Positions 58,256 to 64,000 of a DNA stretch of 64,000 nucleotides are shown here, one piece after another. This DNA comes from Schizochytrium sp. CCTCC M209059 (Eukaryota > Sar > Bigyra > Thraustochytrida > Thraustochytriidae). Each line of letters begins with the position of its first letter. Position 1 is the first letter of the stretch. The notes beneath the pieces are model-generated. The model searched no databases and was not told where the DNA came from. It saw only the letters and a program-made list of their open reading frames with translations. The stretch is taken from assembly GCA_000818945.1 (NCBI GenBank), contig KN805371.1:742666-806665 (forward strand), read 5' to 3'. A program made the translations under genes and the position numbers.

Positions 58256-60415
58256 ATGACGGTCGCAGTGCTCGCGAGCAGCGAATCGGCTGACGCATGG
58301 AATGGCGTCAAGCAAGAGCAGCAGCAGCAACAACAGGGGACGCAAGCTCACGGAAGTAACGACGGTGACCACCAGCTTGCGCGCGGTGAAAAACGCACAC
58401 TCCACGGCGGCCTCAAACGCCTCAGCGAGTCCGAGCAGCAGGCCGTCGGCGTGCTGCAGGCGCTTCTACCCAGCACAAGCGCATTCACCGTCCGCTCGCA
58501 GCTACTTCAAAGTTTGGCCCAGCTCCACAATGTCGAGGTCGACGAGACCTCCGTTCACGAAGAACATGACGATGAGGACGAAGAACATGACGACGAGGAC
58601 GCCGCCAGCGGCATCGACAGCGACGAAGGAACCGCGCGCGCGAACAAGATGGCCCGCTTGCACTCGTCAACAGACACCGTAGGCACCGCGTCGAGCGCCG
58701 CCAGTGCCGCCGCACTCTCTGCCAAGTCGCGCGCAAACCGGAAAAAGTCTTCCTCACGAGGTTACTCCACCGCCTGGCGGCGTAAGAGCAATTGCCACTA
58801 TTGCGAGCCGCTCGGGGAAAATTGTGGTCTCGTCGCAGGCAAGTGTCCTAACCGTCCCTGCAAGACCTGCAACAACCGCCATCGCCTCGGACGCTGCCGC
58901 AAGCAGGCATCCTCTTCCTCCGCCTCGTCCGTCGCGTCCGCATCCTCGTCCTCATCCTCCTCATCCTCCTCAAAGCGTCGCAAGCAATCCGCAAGTCCCA
59001 CACGCGAAAAGACCTCGCCGTCTCTCGCACCTGAAAAAGCAACAGCACCTGCTACATCAACCGCACCAAAGCCAAAGCCAAAGGCCAAGTTCAAGGCAAC
59101 GGAAAAGGTTCTCAATGAAAACGAGGCCACCACTCTCGAGACCGTCGCTGCCGAGGCCCTCGTCCTCGGCGGACAGAAACCGAGCACCAACTTCACCTTT
59201 GGCGCGCTCAAGAGCTTGAACGCCTCAGCCCGTTCTCCATCCTCTCCTGTACCCTCCAACACTACAGAGAAGCAGGCCAGCGACTGTGACATAGATTATT
59301 CGCGCTCCCCGAGCCCTTCAACGGCCTCCGCGGGGACCGCCTCGCTACCTCCTCCCTTCTCTTCTTCCAACGCAAACACCACCGCTGCAGCCACAACGAC
59401 GCTGGCACACCACTCCACCTGTGACCCGAACACCTCGGCAACCATGCCCGCTTCCTTTACAATGCAACATCCTCCGCGGCCTTCTTCGCTCGATATCTCC
59501 GACACGAGCTCGCTGTCCATGATGCAGCAGGCCATGCTGTCGCAACTTCGCATGAGCTTTGCCCAGCCGCCGCAGTGCCGATCCACCAACACCGACGTCT
59601 CCGCTATCATCCAAGAGCAGCTGCGCCAGCTCACTGAAAACAAGCAGGTCATCAGCGGCGCTCAGAACGAAGCCACGGCAAACGCCACGAACTCACCCAC
59701 AGTCGCCACCAACCTCAACATTAATACCCACGTCAATCCTTCCCAAAATAATACCGGTGCCGATGGACGAGTGTGGAACATGATCAGGGACATCCGACAA
59801 GATCGAGTGCCCAATACGTCGTTCTCCGCAGTCAACAACAACACCAACAACAAGACACCAAAGCCGCTCTCCCTTCTCGAAGGTTTCATGCCCTCGTCAG
59901 CCCAAATGCCTTGGGCCTCCTCCACGGCGCTTCGCACACCCACGGCCCTCGCAAACCCTTACAATCTCAGTACGAGGAACAACAACCCTCCCGCACCGAG
60001 TGCTATTTCGCCAAAGAGCTCTCGCAGCGCACGGCGGGCCGGGCGCGACGTCGAGTCCTCTTCTTTTGCCTCCTCGTCTACCTCCTCGTCTACATCTTCA
60101 ACCCCCTCCCCTCTCATTTCTGACCACGCAACAAAATCGGCGGCATCCAAGGGTACCGATGCCCCCGCGGTCACCTCGCCCAAACGGGAGGCAGCACGCA
60201 AACAGGCACAACCGCAGTCACAGCAGCGCCAGTACACCATGATGCGCAAACGCAGCGAGTGCCACTTTTGCAAGCAGATTGGCCAAAACTGCGGACGGGT
60301 AGCAGGCAAATGCCCCAACCGGCCTTGCAACGACTGTGGCGGTCGCCACCGCCATGGTCGGTGCCGTCTCAAGCGCGCGGCCCGTGTTTTTGCGAAAAGC
60401 GCCGCATCCAGCTAG
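58256..60415 (+). CDS. Protein with a duplicated Cys/His (zinc-binding-like) module
   Basis: The protein has 719 residues from ATG at 58256 (MTVAVLASSE); the frame stays open upstream through repeats. Two copies of one module are present, at residues 180-214 and 669-703. Each follows the pattern C-x2-C-x6-C-x6-C-x4-C-x2-C-x3-H-x4-C and shares C-G-x-VAGKCPNRPC, then a GRC ending. Seven Cys plus one His could hold two zinc ions. Each is preceded by a basic RRKS or RKRS stretch. The 450 residues between are Ser/Thr/Asn/Pro-rich and probably disordered, with a possible helix at MMQQAMLSQLRMSF. The N-terminus has poly-Gln, a helix (QAVGVLQALLPS) and an acidic tract. Nucleic-acid binding is the obvious guess. 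I do not recognise the module. Confidence 0.8.
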   Translation: MTVAVLASSESADAWNGVKQEQQQQQQGTQAHGSNDGDHQLARGEKRTLHGGLKRLSESEQQAVGVLQALLPSTSAFTVRSQLLQSLAQLHNVEVDETSVHEEHDDEDEEHDDEDAASGIDSDEGTARANKMARLHSSTDTVGTASSAASAAALSAKSRANRKKSSSRGYSTAWRRKSNCHYCEPLGENCGLVAGKCPNRPCKTCNNRHRLGRCRKQASSSSASSVASASSSSSSSSSSKRRKQSASPTREKTSPSLAPEKATAPATSTAPKPKPKAKFKATEKVLNENEATTLETVAAEALVLGGQKPSTNFTFGALKSLNASARSPSSPVPSNTTEKQASDCDIDYSRSPSPSTASAGTASLPPPFSSSNANTTAAATTTLAHHSTCDPNTSATMPASFTMQHPPRPSSLDISDTSSLSMMQQAMLSQLRMSFAQPPQCRSTNTDVSAIIQEQLRQLTENKQVISGAQNEATANATNSPTVATNLNINTHVNPSQNNTGADGRVWNMIRDIRQDRVPNTSFSAVNNNTNNKTPKPLSLLEGFMPSSAQMPWASSTALRTPTALANPYNLSTRNNNPPAPSAISPKSSRSARRAGRDVESSSFASSSTSSSTSSTPSPLISDHATKSAASKGTDAPAVTSPKREAARKQAQPQSQQRQYTMMRKRSECHFCKQIGQNCGRVAGKCPNRPCNDCGGRHRHGRCRLKRAARVFAKSAASS

Positions 60416-60814
60416 CCAGCTGCGGGGCCGGGGCCGTCCTCTCTCTCTTTCTCTCTTCCTCATTTTTAAAAATCCCCTTCTAGATCCACAATCTACCCAC
60501 TACTCTTCTGAACACCTCCCCTTACACCCAATTCTTTTCCTCTTCATGTACACGTACGTAGGGCCAAGGGAGGCTGCCTTCTCTGACCGTCAACACAAAA
60601 AGATTTTCCTTCCCTATTCTCTTTTCATACACTTCTGCCACTTGGCTTCCAGCGACGATTCTAAACTTGTTCACGAGCACCGCTAGAGAGGCAAGTCCAC
60701 TCGCAATACTTTCTGTCATCGACATTTGTGATTCACAGTGACCCTTTGGTACCATTCAACGATCCATTCCTTCATTCATCAAACATGTGTATCATTAGAA
60801 CAAAACGTCCTCGT
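60416..60814. other. Intergenic, convergent 3' ends
   Basis: This 399 bp between convergent stop codons is AT-richer than the genes and holds a CTCT run near 60440-60460. No gene is seen. Confidence 0.55.
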
Positions 60815-63800
60815 CTATTCAAACTCAAAAGGCTGCTTGCACATTGGACACTCGTTCTTATGCGAGGTCCTAAACCACTTGACCAAGCACCTCGAATGGT
60901 AAGCATTCTTGCACACCGAACACTTGAGTCGCGGAAAAGATTGATCGTTCGCGTGCACCACAGCATAACAAATCGGACAAGGCTCCATCCCCTCCAATTC
61001 CTTGTCCATGTTCAGCTTCCATAGCAAAAGCGCGTCCAAAAGCGTACCGTCTTGGCTGGTCAGCAGTGTGTTGATTTGCATAACCCATCGACGCCATCGA
61101 TCACGCGAGATACCCACCTGGCCCACGCACTCGACCTGCACGTTCTCAAGCGGAAAGCAAAGAGGAATACGCACCTCCATCTCCACAGAGCAATCCTCCT
61201 TCTCGTACAACGCCGTCACCATACGCGCGCCGGCGCTCGCGCGCACCGTGATCTGACCAAAATCTTCCAGATCCTCCTCAGTCCCGGCGTTCTCCCCTCG
61301 CTGGCCCACGTCGTTCACGGCATCAAATGCGTGCTCGCGATTCGCCTTTACAATGTCAGCCACCTCGATGGCCACAATCTTTGGAGTGATGAACTTGGAC
61401 ATGAGCGCACGTACACGCGCATACTCGGCACGATTCACAAGAGTACTGTCTGTAAACCACTTGCGCGAAAGTGCGGGCAAGACACGCATCGTCTGCGCCC
61501 CAACCCTTTGGCGCAAAGCGTCCGGAGTGCTTCCGGACGTCTTGTCCAGCAAGCTCCAGCGCAACGCCTCTACAACGAGCCCACGGCTCTCTAGAATTTG
61601 CATGGTCGCTTCGCGCTCATCCGCTTCTGCACCTCGCATCTCCCGTATCAAAGCCACCAGGGCCCGCCAGCAAGATACTGGGAAGTCGCCTTGGCCATCT
61701 ACCACGCGTCCGCCCTGCAAACCTTCCAGGAGCACCTCACGCTGCGACCACCATTTTCTAGCAAGGTCTCCTTCTTCCGCAGCACCTTTCTCCACCACGT
61801 CGGCCAACGCAGACGCAACCTCGTCGGTAGCCCCATCGCGGGACGAAGCGATGCGCTCCAAAATGCCTCGCATGCGCTCATCGCTCTGCATCAACAGCGA
61901 AAAGGGCGCGCGTTTCACGAGCTCGAGCGCCTCAAGAGGCACAGAGCTCGCGGAACTTTGGCCTGCACCATGAGGTCCCGCAAGGACAAGGTCAATGGCC
62001 TTGTCGACAATGCGCTCTGCGTCCTCATCCTCGGCATCCAAATGCGCTGCGGTGCGCATAGTCGCCTGCACAAGCGCTGCATCGACCCCGCCATGCAAGG
62101 CGCACGTCACAAGCACACGTGATACGTACTCGTGCAGGGACGCGGGCAGCGCCGTCGACGGCACGTTTTGCAGCAAGCTTTGCAAAACGTGAATCGCAGC
62201 GAGCAACACATTGTGAAACGATGGTGCCGCCTGTTTTGCATTCGGCTGCCGAAGATGAGCCGCGACTCCACGAGGCGCCGCCACAGCCTCTAGGGCAGCA
62301 CTCACAAAAAGCAAATTTCGAAGCTCTTCGCGTCCAAGACGCGCGCCACGACCGGGACCCGTCAACACACTAAACTGCTCCAGAGCACGACACAAGCTCA
62401 CGTCCATGACCTTGCTCGTCACACTAGCGTTGTTCTCTTCCATGTCCTCGCCAGCGGGCCCATCGAGCTTAGCGCCAGATGGAGCTCCTTGTCGAGTCGA
62501 AGTCGACCCCGATTGGCCTCCTCGTCGCCGCGCCTGAGCCTGCGCCATTTGCTCCAGGGCGCGTTGACGTCGCGCTTTGCTCGCCGCCAGCGCTTCGCGA
62601 CGTTGCATCTCCGAGTCTACCGGCTTGGGGGTCAGACTGGGCAACAACTTCATCAATCGCAGAGATTCCTTGTGGTCACCCGCGCGCCGCGCCTGCGCCA
62701 AAAGTCCATTCAATTCGGCCAACGTCTCTGGCACATAGTGTTTCGCCTTCAAATGTCGTTCAATGGTCTGCACCTCGCGTTCCTCCAGAACAACCGTGTA
62801 GTAAGGCTCGCTAGGATCATCCAAATGAACCTTGCTGACGATGCCAGCAACGGGCGATCCAGGAGTTTTCATATACAAAATCTCCTCGCCTTCAGAAAAT
62901 GCTGGCGCCTTAAATGCCGGTGCGTTCGAGGTAGTCTCAAGGTCTGCCCCGGCACCCGTGCCTGCCTCCCCCAGCGTCGCCCCTACCTGGTCAATATCCT
63001 TGTTGACCTCACCCTCTTCTCCGTCTTTTCCTTCGCTTTCTAGTCCAGAGTCCCCGTCCTCGTGATCTTTCATGACGGTAATGAAGGCATCTGCCGTTCT
63101 CGCGGCCTCGTCCCGTCCAGCTGCTGGTACGTGCTGCAGCACGGCAGCGGCACAACGTTCCACCAAGGCATCAAACTCCAAACCTAGCTCTTGCAATAGA
63201 GGCGACATAGTCTGCACCAAGGTGCGCAAGGCCGGAAGCGAAAGCCGCAAGCCCTCCATTGCAGGCACAATCTGGTCTTTTACCGTCTCACGGACCTCCT
63301 GTGCGTCCGATGCAACCGCATAAGACGAAAGTGCCGAGGCGCTCGCGAAAACCTCTACAACAGCCGCCTTTTCCATGACAGCTTGCAGCGCTTCGTCCTC
63401 AAGCGCTGCGTGTACAAAGTCTCCAAATCGTGCCTGCACAATGTACGGCACAAGAATCGCTTCAAACCATTCTGGATGGTCTCCCGCGTGGGTGACAAGG
63501 GTCCACAGAAGCGGAGCTGGCTCGTGGAATCCAAGACATCCCTCTTCGACCTCGCTCACGTACATGGCCACGTCGACGAGCCGTTCAGGCTGGCGTGTGC
63601 TCGACAAACGCGAAAAGACATCCTTGCCGCGGTCGCCTTGGCGCACGAGATGCGCCCACGCGTGTTCGGCTCGCTCGCCCCACAAAAGATTGTCCGCCGG
63701 GCGATCAAACACGCGCACGAGCCAATCCCGCAACCAAGACTCTGTCTCTGACGTGACGGCATCAACGTGTTCCGTACGAGGTTGCAAAAGAGCTTCGCAA

Positions 63801-64000
63801 ACCATAGCAAGCGCTCCAATTTCGGGACGCGTGCTTGCCCCAAGGCTTGCAAGTACACCAGCCAATGCACGCAGCGCGCTCTCCTCGGGAATGTCCGACG
63901 TCAAAGGCTTCTCCAAGCCAAAGTCGCTCGCTTCTCCCGACTCTTGTCCAAAGTGCATCGTTGCGAAGCGAGCCAGCGGCCCCGAGCAAGATGCCTCCAA
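60815..64000 (-). CDS. LTN1: Listerin-type E3 ubiquitin ligase, C-terminal 1061 residues (5' end outside window)
   Basis: The frame runs off the end of the window. The last 60 residues are the listerin RING: CPICYAVVHAND, LKCSVCKNAYHSRCLVKWF, then NECPMCKQPF, with the order C-C-C-C-H-C-C-C typical of LTN1. Before it is the RWD-like segment (MEVRIPLCFPLENVQVECV). The upstream part is helical repeat, as in listerin's HEAT rod. Listerin ubiquitinates nascent chains on stalled 60S subunits in ribosome-associated quality control. At about 62740-62890 there is an insert reading GEEILYMKTPG and EPYYTVVLEEREVQTIERHL, which resembles a small beta domain seen in other stramenopile and alveolate proteins, not in animal listerin. 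Poly-charged linkers lengthen the protein. Confidence 0.92.
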   Translation of the reverse strand: MEASCSGPLARFATMHFGQESGEASDFGLEKPLTSDIPEESALRALAGVLASLGASTRPEIGALAMVCEALLQPRTEHVDAVTSETESWLRDWLVRVFDRPADNLLWGERAEHAWAHLVRQGDRGKDVFSRLSSTRQPERLVDVAMYVSEVEEGCLGFHEPAPLLWTLVTHAGDHPEWFEAILVPYIVQARFGDFVHAALEDEALQAVMEKAAVVEVFASASALSSYAVASDAQEVRETVKDQIVPAMEGLRLSLPALRTLVQTMSPLLQELGLEFDALVERCAAAVLQHVPAAGRDEAARTADAFITVMKDHEDGDSGLESEGKDGEEGEVNKDIDQVGATLGEAGTGAGADLETTSNAPAFKAPAFSEGEEILYMKTPGSPVAGIVSKVHLDDPSEPYYTVVLEEREVQTIERHLKAKHYVPETLAELNGLLAQARRAGDHKESLRLMKLLPSLTPKPVDSEMQRREALAASKARRQRALEQMAQAQARRRGGQSGSTSTRQGAPSGAKLDGPAGEDMEENNASVTSKVMDVSLCRALEQFSVLTGPGRGARLGREELRNLLFVSAALEAVAAPRGVAAHLRQPNAKQAAPSFHNVLLAAIHVLQSLLQNVPSTALPASLHEYVSRVLVTCALHGGVDAALVQATMRTAAHLDAEDEDAERIVDKAIDLVLAGPHGAGQSSASSVPLEALELVKRAPFSLLMQSDERMRGILERIASSRDGATDEVASALADVVEKGAAEEGDLARKWWSQREVLLEGLQGGRVVDGQGDFPVSCWRALVALIREMRGAEADEREATMQILESRGLVVEALRWSLLDKTSGSTPDALRQRVGAQTMRVLPALSRKWFTDSTLVNRAEYARVRALMSKFITPKIVAIEVADIVKANREHAFDAVNDVGQRGENAGTEEDLEDFGQITVRASAGARMVTALYEKEDCSVEMEVRIPLCFPLENVQVECVGQVGISRDRWRRWVMQINTLLTSQDGTLLDALLLWKLNMDKELEGMEPCPICYAVVHANDQSFPRLKCSVCKNAYHSRCLVKWFRTSHKNECPMCKQPFEFE

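Overview
The window is nuclear DNA of a GC-rich eukaryotic microbe. All recognisable genes are eukaryotic: RNA polymerase I/III subunit, ERCC1, listerin, PIN1, a proteasome chaperone, Nop4/RBM28, Grwd1/Rrb1. Genes are long, mostly uninterrupted frames. Two short genes (PSMG1-like and PIN1-like) only become complete when a GT-AG intron is removed. Multi-domain fusions (cyclic-nucleotide-binding/kinase/PP2C; prephenate dehydratase/dehydrogenase/aminotransferase), few introns and very abundant simple repeats fit a stramenopile. A labyrinthulomycete (thraustochytrid) is my best guess; this is inference, not shown by any marker gene.

Layout. 1-8059: end of a HECT ubiquitin ligase (+), converging on a kinase-phosphatase fusion (-), then Grwd1/Rrb1 (-). 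8060-14615: a tail-anchored protein of unknown function (-) in repeat-rich DNA. 14616-22172: a halohydrin-dehalogenase-like SDR (+), an SLC35B-type transporter (-) divergent from ERCC1 (+), and a trifunctional phenylalanine/tyrosine enzyme (-). 22173-26850: a 4.7 kb gene-free stretch with an AT-rich core. 26851-32714: RPAC1 with a ferredoxin-like cysteine set, then a tandem array of three secreted, probably GPI-anchored paralogues. 32715-38794: repeats, a membrane-anchored double CoA-transferase family III protein, and spliced PSMG1-like. 39577-51816: RBM28/Nop4, spliced PIN1-like, an EF-hand protein, an iron-dependent alcohol dehydrogenase, a RecQ helicase and a small two-helix membrane protein. 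51817-58255: 6.4 kb without a convincing gene, including about 71 perfect copies of a TTTTA repeat. 58256-64000: a protein with a duplicated Cys/His module and the C-terminal part of listerin (-).

The genes are mostly unrelated housekeeping functions and do not form one pathway. Ribosome production is represented three times (Grwd1/Rrb1, RBM28/Nop4, RPAC1), protein quality control four times (HECT ligase, listerin, PSMG1-like, PIN1-like) and DNA repair twice (ERCC1, RecQ). The most unusual items are the eukaryotic halohydrin-dehalogenase-like gene, the two multi-domain fusions, the Fe-S-type RPAC1, the paralogue array and the duplicated Cys/His module. Calls rest on reading motifs by eye; no database search was run. 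Frames inside the simple-repeat tracts were not treated as genes.
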